This document shows positions 19,246 to 27,477 of a stretch of DNA of 64,000 bases, piece after piece (the stretch's first letter is position 1; each line of letters opens with the position of its first letter). The stretch covers positions 62,001 through 126,000 of the forward strand of contig NZ_JAAGOH010000003.1 in the NCBI RefSeq assembly GCF_010499455.1, written 5' to 3'. A program made the position numbers and the translations under genes. A model generated the notes under the pieces. The model was given only the letters and a program-made list of their open reading frames with translations, made no database searches and was not told the origin of the DNA. The stretch is from Ideonella livida. Lineage in GTDB: Bacteria > Pseudomonadota > Gammaproteobacteria > Burkholderiales > Burkholderiaceae_C.

Positions 19246-19344
19246 ATGAACCGCTGCACCGCCCAGGGGACGCCGCGCACCACGCCCGGCCCCGCCCCAA
19301 CCGCTCCCCCTCCATGGCGCCGCCCGGCGCCGATGTGGCGCTGA
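19246..19344 (+). CDS. Possible 32-aa ORF, perhaps a leader or gene remnant
   Basis: ATG 19246 has GGAGACAAG upstream and sits at nearly the same distance from the promoter block as the real gene start at 13195. The peptide is Pro/Arg-rich, without a signal peptide or known domain. It may be a leader ORF or the stub of a gene lost after duplication of the promoter region. Coding status is doubtful. Confidence 0.25.
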   Translation: MNRCTAQGTPRTTPGPAPTAPPPWRRPAPMWR

Positions 19345-19477
19345 GCGCCTTGGCGGGCTGAGGCCCGCGACCTCCTTCCACCCCACACCCGTTTGTCCCA
19401 TAGGCAGGGCCGGTGCCACCGGCCTGGCCGGGCTCGTCTCGCCCCGTCTCGCCTAGCGCCCCTTGAAGGTCACCACC

Positions 19478-20482
19478 ATGCAACGCCGTCAGTTCTGCCA
19501 GTCCGCTGTCCAACTCTCCGCCGTGGCCGCCACCACCGGTCTGCTGCCCCCCCTGGCCCGCGCCCAGGCCACCGTGCTGCGCCTGGCCCACGCCGGCCCC
19601 GAAACCTCGTCTCAGCACCTGGCCGCGCTGGAGCTGGCCAAGGCCGTCAAGGAGCAGTCCAAGGGCCGGCTGGAGGTGAAGGTCTTCCCCAACGGCCAGC
19701 TGGGCAATGACGGCACCGTGATCGGTGCGGTGCGCGGCGGCAGCATCGACATGATGATGGCCGGCAGCGTCAACTTCGCCGGCCTCACCCCGGCCATCGG
19801 CGTGCTGGACCTGCCCTTTCTGTTCAACGGCGGCCGGCACGCCTATGCCACGCTGGACGGTGCGGTGGGCGCGCAGCTCATGACCGGGCTGGAGGCGCAC
19901 GGCCTGAAGGGCCTGGGCTGGTTCGAGGTGGGCTTCCGCTGCATCACCACCAAGAACCGCGCGGTGCGCGCGCCCGACGATGTGAAGGGCCTGAAGATCC
20001 GCACCACGCCCAACCCGTCGCACATCCAGGCCTTCAAGCTGCTGGGCTGCAACCCGGTGCCCATGCCCCTGGGCGAGCTGTACCAGGCGCTGGAAACCGG
20101 CGCGGTGGACGCGCAGGAGCATCCGGTGGCCATCACCTGGTCGGCCAAGTTCTACGAGGTGCAGAAGCACCTGACCATGAGCCGCCACGCCTACACCGCC
20201 ATGCCGGTGGTGATGACCAAGGGCCGCTTCGACGGCCTGCCGCCCGATCTGCAGGCCATCGTGGTGGAGGCCGCCCGCGCCGCCGGTCGCTTCCAGCGCG
20301 ACATGAACGCCCGCGACGAGGCCCGCATCGTGGCCGACCTCAAGGCCAAGGGCATGCAGGTGCTGGAGACCTTCGACGCCGAGCCCTTCCGCAAGCTGGT
20401 GGGCGCCGAAACCCGCAGGAGCTTCATCGAGAAGAACGGTGACGCACTGCTGAGCGCCATCGACGCCCTGCGCAGCGCCTGA
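19478..20482 (+). CDS. TRAP transporter periplasmic receptor, DctP type (first of three)
   Basis: A 334-aa precursor with a Tat-like n-region (QRRQFCQSAV) and cleavage near ARAQA. The mature part has LRLAHAGPETSSQHLAALELAKAVKEQSKGRLEVKVFPNGQLG, the DctP opening, and GLKIRTTPNPSHIQAFKLLGCNPVPM with the conserved arginine that pairs with a substrate carboxylate. ATG 19478 follows GAAGGT. It is paralogous to the receptor at 21455; both have the same GLKIRTTPNP loop. Membrane partners are probably the DctQ/DctM pair at 25551-27372. Confidence 0.92.
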   Translation: MQRRQFCQSAVQLSAVAATTGLLPPLARAQATVLRLAHAGPETSSQHLAALELAKAVKEQSKGRLEVKVFPNGQLGNDGTVIGAVRGGSIDMMMAGSVNFAGLTPAIGVLDLPFLFNGGRHAYATLDGAVGAQLMTGLEAHGLKGLGWFEVGFRCITTKNRAVRAPDDVKGLKIRTTPNPSHIQAFKLLGCNPVPMPLGELYQALETGAVDAQEHPVAITWSAKFYEVQKHLTMSRHAYTAMPVVMTKGRFDGLPPDLQAIVVEAARAAGRFQRDMNARDEARIVADLKAKGMQVLETFDAEPFRKLVGAETRRSFIEKNGDALLSAIDALRSA

Positions 20483-20505
20483 GCCCTGCACCCTCTGGAG
20501 ACGCC

Positions 20506-21450
20506 ATGTCCGACATCCTGCTGCTGGTGCAGAAATGCGCCCACACCTTCAGCTTTTATGACCTGGCCAGCGGCCAGGCCCTGCAGCATGTGGTGCTGCC
20601 CAACTTTCCGCACGAGTTCACCGTGGACCCGGCGCGCGAGCGCGCCTATGTGGGCATCTTCGGCATCGAGACCGCCTGGACCCGCGGCGACGAGGGCGAC
20701 ACCCGCATCGCCGAAATCGACCTGTCCGCGCGGCGGCTGCTGCGCCTGCTCGACCTGTGGCCCTACCGCCGCCCGCACGGCATGGCCTGCGACGCCGCCG
20801 GCCGGCTCTACGCCATGAGCGAGGCGCAGGACACCCTGCTGGTGTTTGACCGCCCGCGCGAGCAGGACGTGCCGCACCTGGCCGTGCCCTCGGGCGGCAT
20901 CAAGACCCACCTGGTGACGCTCGACGCCCAGGCCGAAACGGCCTATGGCATCCACCTGCTGTCCAACACCGTCACCCGCTTCCACCCGCGCGACGCCACC
21001 GTGGCCCCACGCGCGGTGATGCCGGGCCCGCGCCCCGAGGGCAACGCCCTCTCACGCGACGAGCGCACCCTGTTCGTGGCCAACCGGGGCGACGACACGC
21101 TGGTGGCCATCGACACCGCCACCCTGGCCGTGGGCCGGCGCGTCAAAACCCGGCGCGACCCCAACCGCATCTACCGCCGCGACCTGCCCGACGGCCGCGC
21201 CCAGCTGCTGCTGACCAACTCGGGCGAGCAGTCACTCTCGGTCTTCGATGCCGACACGCTGGAGGAGCTGCATTGCCTGACGCTGCCGGCCAACCCCACC
21301 GCGCTGTCCTTCCATCCCACGCAGCCGCTGGCCTATGTGTCCTTCCAGGACGACTTTGTGCGCGAGCTGGACCTGCAGCGCTGGCAGTTTGTGCGCCAGA
21401 TCCGCACCCTGCGCGAGCCCGACGCCTCCTTCGTCCTCACCGGAGCCTGA
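20506..21450 (+). CDS. Cytoplasmic YncE-like beta-propeller protein of unknown function
   Basis: A 314-aa protein with repeated blade-like segments such as EFTVDPARERAYVGIFGIE, GNALSRDERTLFVANRGDDTLVAIDTATL and TALSFHPTQPLAYVSFQDDFVRELDL, consistent with a seven-bladed propeller of the lactonase/YncE group. No signal peptide is visible, so it probably stays in the cytoplasm. It lies between two DctP genes with tight spacing, 23 bases after the first and 4 before the second. Propellers of this kind include sugar lactonases, but I see no clear catalytic metal site, so I leave the function open. Confidence 0.7.
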   Translation: MSDILLLVQKCAHTFSFYDLASGQALQHVVLPNFPHEFTVDPARERAYVGIFGIETAWTRGDEGDTRIAEIDLSARRLLRLLDLWPYRRPHGMACDAAGRLYAMSEAQDTLLVFDRPREQDVPHLAVPSGGIKTHLVTLDAQAETAYGIHLLSNTVTRFHPRDATVAPRAVMPGPRPEGNALSRDERTLFVANRGDDTLVAIDTATLAVGRRVKTRRDPNRIYRRDLPDGRAQLLLTNSGEQSLSVFDADTLEELHCLTLPANPTALSFHPTQPLAYVSFQDDFVRELDLQRWQFVRQIRTLREPDASFVLTGA

Positions 21451-21454
21451 CGCC

Positions 21455-22444
21455 ATGACCTTCACCCGACGCCACCACCTGCAGGCCCTGGGCCTGGGCG
21501 CCCTGGCCCTGGCCGGCACGGCCCGCGCCCAGGAGACGGTGCGCCTGCGCCTGGCCCATGCCGGGGCCGAGACCGATTCCCAGCACCTGGCCGCGCTGGA
21601 GTTTGCCAAGCGGGTGAAGGCCCGCAGCGGCGGCACGCTGGAGGTGCAGGTCTACCCCAACAGCACGCTGGGCAACGACAACACCGTGCTGGCCGCCACC
21701 CGCGGCGGCACGGTGGACCTGATGCTGGCCGGCAACCCCTACTTCACCGGCCTGGTGCCCAAGCTCAATGCGCTGGACCTGCCCTACCTATTCAGCAGTG
21801 CCGAGCAGGCCCACAAAGTGCTGGACGGCGCCGTGGGCCAGCAGCTGCTGGGCGAACTGGAGGGCTTCTCGCTCAAGGGCCTGGCCTTCTGGGAGGTGGG
21901 CTTTCGCTGCCTGGCCAACAGCCGCCGCCCGGTGCGCCGCGCCGAGGACATCCGTGGCCTGAAGATCCGCACCACGCCCAACCCGGCCCACCTCAAGGCC
22001 TTCCAGCTGCTGGGCGCCAACCCGCAGCCCATGCCCTACGCCGAGGTGTACCCGGCGCTGGAGTCCGGCGCCATCGACGGGCATGAGAACCCGCCCATCA
22101 TCATGGCCGCCTCCAAGATGCACGAGGTGCAGAAGCACCTCTCGCTCACCCGGCACGCCTACACCGCCATGCCGCTGGTGATGCACAAGGCGCGCTTCGA
22201 CAAGCTCAGCGCCACCCAGCGCCAGTGGCTGGTGGAAGAGGCCGTGGCCGGCGCCCGCTTCCAGCGCAGCTACAACGCCACCCACGAGGCCGAGGTCATC
22301 GCCCAGCTGCGCCAGGCCGGCATGCAGGTGGTGGACCAGCCGGACAACGCCGGCATCGCCGCCATCGTGCGCGACGAGACCCGCCGCCTGTATGTCGAGA
22401 AGAACGGCGATGCGGTGCTCAAGGCCATTGAGGCGGTGCGCTGA
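21455..22444 (+). CDS. TRAP transporter periplasmic receptor, DctP type (second of three)
   Basis: A 329-aa precursor starting FTRRHHLQALGLGALALAG with cleavage near ARAQE. It is clearly related to the receptor at 19478 (VRLRLAHAGAETDSQHLAALEFAKRVKARSGG; GLKIRTTPNPAHLKAFQLLGANPQPM), so the two arose by duplication, but they have diverged throughout. Two bases separate its stop from the ATG of the amidohydrolase that follows, implying one transcript. It should deliver a different but similar carboxylate ligand to the shared membrane complex. Confidence 0.92.
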   Translation: MTFTRRHHLQALGLGALALAGTARAQETVRLRLAHAGAETDSQHLAALEFAKRVKARSGGTLEVQVYPNSTLGNDNTVLAATRGGTVDLMLAGNPYFTGLVPKLNALDLPYLFSSAEQAHKVLDGAVGQQLLGELEGFSLKGLAFWEVGFRCLANSRRPVRRAEDIRGLKIRTTPNPAHLKAFQLLGANPQPMPYAEVYPALESGAIDGHENPPIIMAASKMHEVQKHLSLTRHAYTAMPLVMHKARFDKLSATQRQWLVEEAVAGARFQRSYNATHEAEVIAQLRQAGMQVVDQPDNAGIAAIVRDETRRLYVEKNGDAVLKAIEAVR

Positions 22445-22446
22445 CC

Positions 22447-23466
22447 ATGGCCGCCCCCTGGCCCGAGGCGATCCTGGACGCCCACCACCATTTCTGGGAC
22501 CTGTCGGCCGGCCACTACGACTGGCTGCAGGAGGCCTATGCGCCTGAGCGCTTCATCCTGGGCCCCTACACCGCAATCTGCCGCGACTACCTGCCGCGCG
22601 AGCTGCGGGCCGATGCCAGCGGGCTGAACCTGGTGGGCAGCGTGCATGTGGAGGCCGAGCGCGACCGCGCCCAAGCCCTGGACGAAACCCGCTGGCTGCA
22701 CACCGTGCACGCCCAGCACGGCCTGCCCAGCGCCGTGGTGGCCTGGGTGGACCTGCTGGCCGACGACGCTGAAGCCGCGCTCACGGCCCAGGCCGCCTGG
22801 CCCCTGGTGCGCGGCGTGCGCTGCAAGCCCGCCATCCGCCCGCAGCCCGACGGCCCAGCGCCCGACCACAGCGGTCTGGACGACCCGCGCTGGCCCGAAG
22901 CCCTGCGCCGGCTGGCCGCCCACAGCCTGCTGTGGGATTTGCGCGTGCCCTGGTGGCACCTGGAGGAAGCAGCCACGCTGCTGGCCCAGGTGCCCGAGCT
23001 GACCGTGGTGGTGGAGCACACCGGCCTGCCCTGGGACCGCAGCCCCGCCGGGCTGGCAGCCTGGCAACGCGGGCTGCAGGCCCTGGCCGCGCTGCCTCGG
23101 GTGCACCTCAAACTCTCTGAGCTGGGGCTGAAGACGGCGCCCTGGTCACGTGCGCAGAACGTGGCCGTGCTGCGCCACGCACTGGCCGCTTTCGGCTGGG
23201 GGCGCTGCCTGTTTGGCAGCAACTTCCCTGTGGCCGGCCTGCGGGCCTCGTATGGCGAGATCGTGCAGACGGTGACCGAAGCGCTGCAGGACGCCACGCA
23301 AGAGGCGACGCCAGGGGCGCCGGATGCGCTCCTGCATCAGGCCCTGGCCGCCGTGTTCCACGACAACGCCGCCCGGGTGTACCGCACCGGCCCGGTGGCT
23401 GTCACCCCGCCGCCGCAGCCCCAGGCGGCAGGGGAGGGCGCGCCATGCTTGACGAGAGCGACGTGA
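22447..23466 (+). CDS. Amidohydrolase family 2 protein, sugar-lactonase-like (first of tandem pair)
   Basis: A 339-aa TIM-barrel hydrolase with the metal motif DAHHHFWDLSAGHYDWL, a histidine in VVVEHTGLPWDRS, and the C-terminal motif LFGSNFPVAG. The opening and the CRDYLP segment resemble L-fuconolactonase and rhamnonolactonase proteins, which open sugar lactones to aldonates. The motif that is GSDWP in well-studied members reads GSNFP, so the usual catalytic Asp is Asn. Its 3' end overlaps the next amidohydrolase gene by 22 bases. In this locus it would supply aldonate to the dehydratases (inference). Confidence 0.82.
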   Translation: MAAPWPEAILDAHHHFWDLSAGHYDWLQEAYAPERFILGPYTAICRDYLPRELRADASGLNLVGSVHVEAERDRAQALDETRWLHTVHAQHGLPSAVVAWVDLLADDAEAALTAQAAWPLVRGVRCKPAIRPQPDGPAPDHSGLDDPRWPEALRRLAAHSLLWDLRVPWWHLEEAATLLAQVPELTVVVEHTGLPWDRSPAGLAAWQRGLQALAALPRVHLKLSELGLKTAPWSRAQNVAVLRHALAAFGWGRCLFGSNFPVAGLRASYGEIVQTVTEALQDATQEATPGAPDALLHQALAAVFHDNAARVYRTGPVAVTPPPQPQAAGEGAPCLTRAT

Positions 23467-24428
23467 GCGACTTGAGCCCCTTGCAGGCCGCCCGCTTGGC
23501 CTTTCTCGCCAGCGGCGACGAGGCGCTGCTGCCCATCGTGGATGCGCACCACCACTTCTGGGACGTGGGCCGCAACCCGCACCCCTGGCTGCAGCGCCTG
23601 CCGCGCATCCCCTTCCGCTACGGCGACTACGGCGCCATCTGCCGCGACTACGGGCCGGCCGACCACGCCCGGCATGCCGGCGCCCACCGGGTGATGCGCA
23701 GCGTGCTGATGGAAGGCGAGTGGGACCCGGCCGACCCGCTGGGCGAGGCCCGCTGGGTGCAGGCCCTGGCCGCGCGCGAAGGCACGCCCCATGCCCTGGC
23801 CGCCCAGGCCTGGCTGGACCGCGAGGACTGGCCCGAGGTGCTGGCCACCCTGCTGACCCTGCCGATCGTGCGCAGCGTGCGCCACAAGCCGCGCACCGTG
23901 CCCCGTGCCGAGCACCACGCCGCCTGGCAGGCCCCCGGCAGCCTGCGCTGCCCGCGCTGGCGTGCCGGCTACGCCCGGCTGGTGGGCACCGGCCTGCTGT
24001 TCGAGCTGCAGGCGCCCTGGTGGCACCTGGACGAGGCGGGCGAGCTGGCGCGGGACTTCCCCACCGTGCCGCTGGTGCTCAACCACGCCGGCCTGCCGGC
24101 CGAGCGCGACGCCGCCTCGCTGGACGCCTGGCGCCAGGCCACGGCCCGGCTGGCGCAGTGGCCGCAGGTGGTGGTCAAGCTCTCGGGCCTGGGCGTGCCC
24201 GGCCAGCGCTGGACGCCTGAACTGCAGGCCCCGGTGGTGCACCACCTGCTGCAGGTCTTCGGCCCCAGCCGCTGCCTGGTGGCCAGCAACTTCCCCGTGG
24301 ATTCGCTGGTGGCCACGCTCGACGAGATCCTTTCCGGCTTCAAGGCGCTCACCCGCCACCTGCCGCCGCCCGAGCGCCTGGCGGTGTTCTGCGACAACGC
24401 CCTGCGCCTGTACCGCCTGCCGGTCTGA
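23445..24428 (+). CDS. Amidohydrolase family 2 protein, sugar-lactonase-like (second of tandem pair)
   Basis: A 327-aa paralogue of the preceding protein: DAHHHFWDVGRNPHPWLQ, PFRYGDYGAICRDYGP, a histidine in VLNHAGLPAERD, and LVASNFPVDSL at the C-terminus, again with Asn where well-studied family members have Asp. The N-terminus has an extra 30 residues before the metal motif. GGGAGG stands upstream of ATG 23445. Two diverged copies in tandem suggest action on different lactones, or a heteromer; I cannot tell which from sequence. Confidence 0.82.
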   Translation: MLDESDVSDLSPLQAARLAFLASGDEALLPIVDAHHHFWDVGRNPHPWLQRLPRIPFRYGDYGAICRDYGPADHARHAGAHRVMRSVLMEGEWDPADPLGEARWVQALAAREGTPHALAAQAWLDREDWPEVLATLLTLPIVRSVRHKPRTVPRAEHHAAWQAPGSLRCPRWRAGYARLVGTGLLFELQAPWWHLDEAGELARDFPTVPLVLNHAGLPAERDAASLDAWRQATARLAQWPQVVVKLSGLGVPGQRWTPELQAPVVHHLLQVFGPSRCLVASNFPVDSLVATLDEILSGFKALTRHLPPPERLAVFCDNALRLYRLPV

Positions 24429-24478
24429 GTGACCGGCCCCCGACGGCTTCCGCCCCCAACCACAAGAGGAGACACCCC

Positions 24479-25519
24479 ATGAACCGACGCCTTGCCACCG
24501 CCCTCACGACCGCCCTCACGACCGCTCTCTCCACGGCGCTGACCACCGCCTGCGCCGCCCTGCTGCTGGCCGGCCCCGCGCAGGCCCAGGAGATCCGCGC
24601 CCGCCTGGGCACCAGCCTGCCCGACAGCCACCCCCAGACCCTGGGCGCCCGCAAGTTCGCCGAGATCGTGGAGCAAAAGAGCCAGGGTCGCATCCGCATC
24701 AGCGTGTACTCCGGCGCCACGCTGGGCAGTGACCAGCAGATGCAGTCCGCGCTGCGCGGCGGCACGCAGGAGTTCACCGTGCCCTCCACCGCCACCCTGG
24801 CCAACCTGGTCAAGGAGTTTGGCGTCATCGGGCTGCCCTTCTCCTTCTCCACCGAGGCGCAGGCCGACGCGGTGCTGGACGGCCCCTTCGGCCAGGGGCT
24901 GCTGGCCCGCCTGCCGGAGAAGGGCCTGGTGGGCCTGGCCTTCTGGGAGAACGGCTTTCGCAACCTGACCAACAGCCGCCGCCCGGTGGCCAAACTCGAC
25001 GACCTGGCGGGCCTGAAGGTGCGCACGATGCAGAACAACCTCTACATCGACCTGTTCAACGGCCTGGGCGCCAACGCCGTGCCCATGCCGGTCAACGAGC
25101 TGTTCACCGCCCTGGAGACCCGCGCGGTGGACGCGCAGGAGAACCCCTACACGGTGATCCACGCGCAGAAGTTCTACGACGTGCAGAAGTACCTCTCGGT
25201 GACCGGCCACGCCTATGACGCGCTGGTGCTGCTGACCTCGCGCAAGTTCTGGGACGGCCTCAAGCCCGCCGACCAGGCCCTGGTGCAGGCCGCCGCCCGC
25301 GAGGCCACGCTGTACCAGCGCCAGACCAGCCGCAGCCTGAACCAGAGCCTGCGGGCCGAGCTGGCCAAGGCCGGCATGCAGATCAACGAGGTCAGCGAGT
25401 CGGAACGCCGCCGCATGCGCGACCGCCTGCGCCCGGTGATCGACAAGCACATCGAGTCGGTGGGGGCCGAGACCGCCCGCGCCTTCTTCGCCGCACTCGA
25501 CCAGGCGCCCGCGCGCTGA
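24479..25519 (+). CDS. TRAP transporter periplasmic receptor, DctP type (third of three)
   Basis: A 346-aa precursor with an unusual signal peptide: after MNRRLA come four tandem TALT/TALS units, then a hydrophobic core and cleavage at AQAQE. The mature protein has IRARLGTSLPDSHPQTLGARKFAEIVEQKSQG and the arginine loop GLKVRTMQNNLYIDLFNGLGANAVPMPVNELFTALE. It is more distant from the two receptors upstream than they are from each other, and is directly followed by DctQ and DctM, so it is the likely cognate receptor. AGAGGAGA precedes ATG 24479. Confidence 0.93.
   Translation: MNRRLATALTTALTTALSTALTTACAALLLAGPAQAQEIRARLGTSLPDSHPQTLGARKFAEIVEQKSQGRIRISVYSGATLGSDQQMQSALRGGTQEFTVPSTATLANLVKEFGVIGLPFSFSTEAQADAVLDGPFGQGLLARLPEKGLVGLAFWENGFRNLTNSRRPVAKLDDLAGLKVRTMQNNLYIDLFNGLGANAVPMPVNELFTALETRAVDAQENPYTVIHAQKFYDVQKYLSVTGHAYDALVLLTSRKFWDGLKPADQALVQAAAREATLYQRQTSRSLNQSLRAELAKAGMQINEVSESERRRMRDRLRPVIDKHIESVGAETARAFFAALDQAPAR
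24497..24544 (+). repeat. Four tandem 12-base units within a signal-peptide coding region
   Basis: Units start at 24497, 24509, 24521 and 24533; the first two are identical (ACCGCCCTCACG) and the others degenerate. Each encodes Thr-Ala-Leu-Thr/Ser in the signal peptide of the third DctP receptor. The unit length keeps the frame, so copy-number change would alter only signal-peptide length. Confidence 0.85.
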
Positions 25520-25550
25520 GCGCACCCCGCCGCCGAATCAGGAGCCAAGC

Positions 25551-26054
25551 ATGCTGCCTCGCTTTTTTGTGCGTTTTCTGGAGTGGATGCTCATCGGCCT
25601 GCTGGGCGTGATGGTGGTCCTGGTGTTTGGCAACGTGGTGCTGCGCTACGGCTTCAACTCCGGCATCACCTTCTCCGAGGAGGTCTCGCGCTTCATCTTC
25701 ATGTGGCTGACCCTGCTGGGCGCACTGCTGGCCATGCACGAGCATGCCCACCTGGGCATGTCCAGCGTCATCTCGGCGCTGCCGGTGTGGGGGCGGCGGG
25801 TGTTCCGCTTCGCCTCGGACCTGCTGATGCTGGTCTGCTGCGGCCTGCTGGTGCAGGGCACCTGGAAGCAGGTGGTCATCGCCATGGACGACCACGCGCC
25901 GGTCTCGGGCGTGCCCATGGGCGTGGTGTTCTCGGCGCTGCTGGTGAGCAGCACGGGCATCAGCTGGATCCTGCTGTGCAGCCTGTGGCGCCAGGTCAGC
26001 GGCCGCATGCCGGCCGAGGAACTGGTGATCACGCCCACCGGCTCCGTCGAATGA
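25551..26054 (+). CDS. dctQ: TRAP transporter small permease, DctQ type
   Basis: A 167-aa inner-membrane protein with four hydrophobic segments (MLIGLLGVMVVLVFGNVVLRYGFN; FIFMWLTLLGALLAM; VFRFASDLLMLVCCGLLVQG; VVFSALLVSSTGISWILLCSLW). The segment FNSGITFSEEVSRFIFMWLTLLGA is the family signature. It forms the small subunit beside DctM. AGGAG precedes ATG 25551. Together with the next gene it is the only TRAP membrane pair in the window, although three receptors are present. Confidence 0.93.
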   Translation: MLPRFFVRFLEWMLIGLLGVMVVLVFGNVVLRYGFNSGITFSEEVSRFIFMWLTLLGALLAMHEHAHLGMSSVISALPVWGRRVFRFASDLLMLVCCGLLVQGTWKQVVIAMDDHAPVSGVPMGVVFSALLVSSTGISWILLCSLWRQVSGRMPAEELVITPTGSVE

Positions 26055-26088
26055 ACCCCCGCGCCCCGATCTCCCTGGAGTCCCTGAC

Positions 26089-27372
26089 ATGACGATCGCC
26101 GTCTTCCTCTGCTCGCTGCTCGGGGCCATGACCCTGGGCATGCCCATCGCCTTCGCGCTGCTGGTCTGCGCCGTGGCGCTGATGGTGCACCTCAACAACT
26201 TCGACACCCAGATCCTGGCGCAGAACCTGCTGGAGGGCACCAACAACTACCCGCTGATGGCGGTGCCCTTCTTCATGCTGGCCGGCGAGCTGATGAACGC
26301 CGGCGGCCTGTCCAAGCGCATCATCGCCATGGCCCAGTCGCTGGTGGGCCATGTGCGCGGCGGCCTGGGCTATGTGGCCATCCTGGCCGCGCTGGTGATG
26401 GCCAGCATCTCGGGCTCGGCGGTGGCCGACACCGCCGCCCTGGCCGCGGTGCTCATCCCGCTGATGCGCCAGGCCGGCTACGACGTGCCGCGCTCGGCCG
26501 GGCTGATCGCCTCGGGCGGCATCATCGCCCCCATCATTCCGCCGTCCATCGGCTTTGTGGTGTTTGGTGTGGCGGCGCAGGTGTCCATCACCAAGCTGTT
26601 CATGGCCGGCATCGTGCCGGGTGTGATGATGGGGATGGCCCTGGGCCTGACCTGGTGGCTGTGCGCCCGCCGCGAGGCGCCACCGGTGCGCGAGGCCGAC
26701 CACTTCGCCTGGTCCCGGGTGGGCCAAAGTTTCCGCCAGGGGGTGTGGGCGCTGCTGCTGCCGCTGGTGATCGTGGGCGGCATGAAGGCGGGTGTGTTCA
26801 CGCCCACGGAGGCGGCGGTGGTGGCCGCGGTGTACTCGCTGGCCGTGGGCCTGCTGGCCTACCGCGAGCTGAAGCTCTCGCAGCTGCCCGCCTTGATGCT
26901 GGCGGCGGCCAAGACCTCGGCCGTGGTCATGTTCCTGGTGGCCTGCGCGCTCGTCTCGGCCTGGCTCATCACCATCGCCGACATCCCAGGCCAGGTGGCC
27001 GAGCTGCTGCGCCCCTTCATGGACCAGAAGATCCTGCTGATGTTCATGATGATGGCGCTGGTGGTGGTGATCGGCACCGCGCTGGACTTCATGCCCACGG
27101 TGCTCATCCTCACGCCGGTGCTGATGCCGCTGGTCAAGCAGGCGGGCATCGACCCCATCTACTTCGGCGTGCTCTTCATCATGAACAACGCCATCGGCCT
27201 GCTCACCCCGCCGGTGGGCACGGTGCTGAACGTGGTGGCCGGCGTGGCGCGGGTGGACCTGGGCCGCGTCACGGTGGGCGTGTGGCCGTTCCTGGTGGCC
27301 CAGTCGCTGCTGCTGCTGCTGTTCATCCTGTTCCCGGCGCTGGTGATGGTGCCGGCGCGCTGGTTCTATTGA
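26089..27372 (+). CDS. dctM: TRAP transporter large permease, DctM type
   Basis: A 427-aa inner-membrane transporter subunit with about a dozen hydrophobic segments. Recognisable stretches are NNYPLMAVPFFMLAGELMNAGGLSKRI, ASISGSAVADTAALAAVLIPLM and IIPPSIGFVVFG, the DctM scaffold/elevator features. It couples ligand delivery by the periplasmic receptor to a sodium gradient. It is preceded by TGGAG and follows dctQ by 34 bases. It ends the sugar-acid locus; a methyltransferase of unrelated type follows. Confidence 0.94.
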   Translation: MTIAVFLCSLLGAMTLGMPIAFALLVCAVALMVHLNNFDTQILAQNLLEGTNNYPLMAVPFFMLAGELMNAGGLSKRIIAMAQSLVGHVRGGLGYVAILAALVMASISGSAVADTAALAAVLIPLMRQAGYDVPRSAGLIASGGIIAPIIPPSIGFVVFGVAAQVSITKLFMAGIVPGVMMGMALGLTWWLCARREAPPVREADHFAWSRVGQSFRQGVWALLLPLVIVGGMKAGVFTPTEAAVVAAVYSLAVGLLAYRELKLSQLPALMLAAAKTSAVVMFLVACALVSAWLITIADIPGQVAELLRPFMDQKILLMFMMMALVVVIGTALDFMPTVLILTPVLMPLVKQAGIDPIYFGVLFIMNNAIGLLTPPVGTVLNVVAGVARVDLGRVTVGVWPFLVAQSLLLLLFILFPALVMVPARWFY

Positions 27373-27477
27373 GGGTTGACGGCGGGCCCCATCTGCTGGG
27401 AGCGGCGCGGGGGAGGGCAGGGCGGCGCAGGAACGTGCGGACGGGTCCACAATCCGCGCCCCGTGGAACCTACCGAA

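Larger units (their letters stand above)
19056..19477. other. 422-bp intergenic region with duplicated LysR promoter block and a 32-codon ORF
   Basis: It contains the second copy of the LysR promoter block (19103-19171), then a short stretch resembling the leader of the 13195 gene (CACAACAA, TGGAGAC) and a small ORF at 19246. After that there is about 130 bp with no recognisable signal up to the DctP gene at 19478. No clear terminator for the dehydrogenase gene is visible. Confidence 0.7.
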
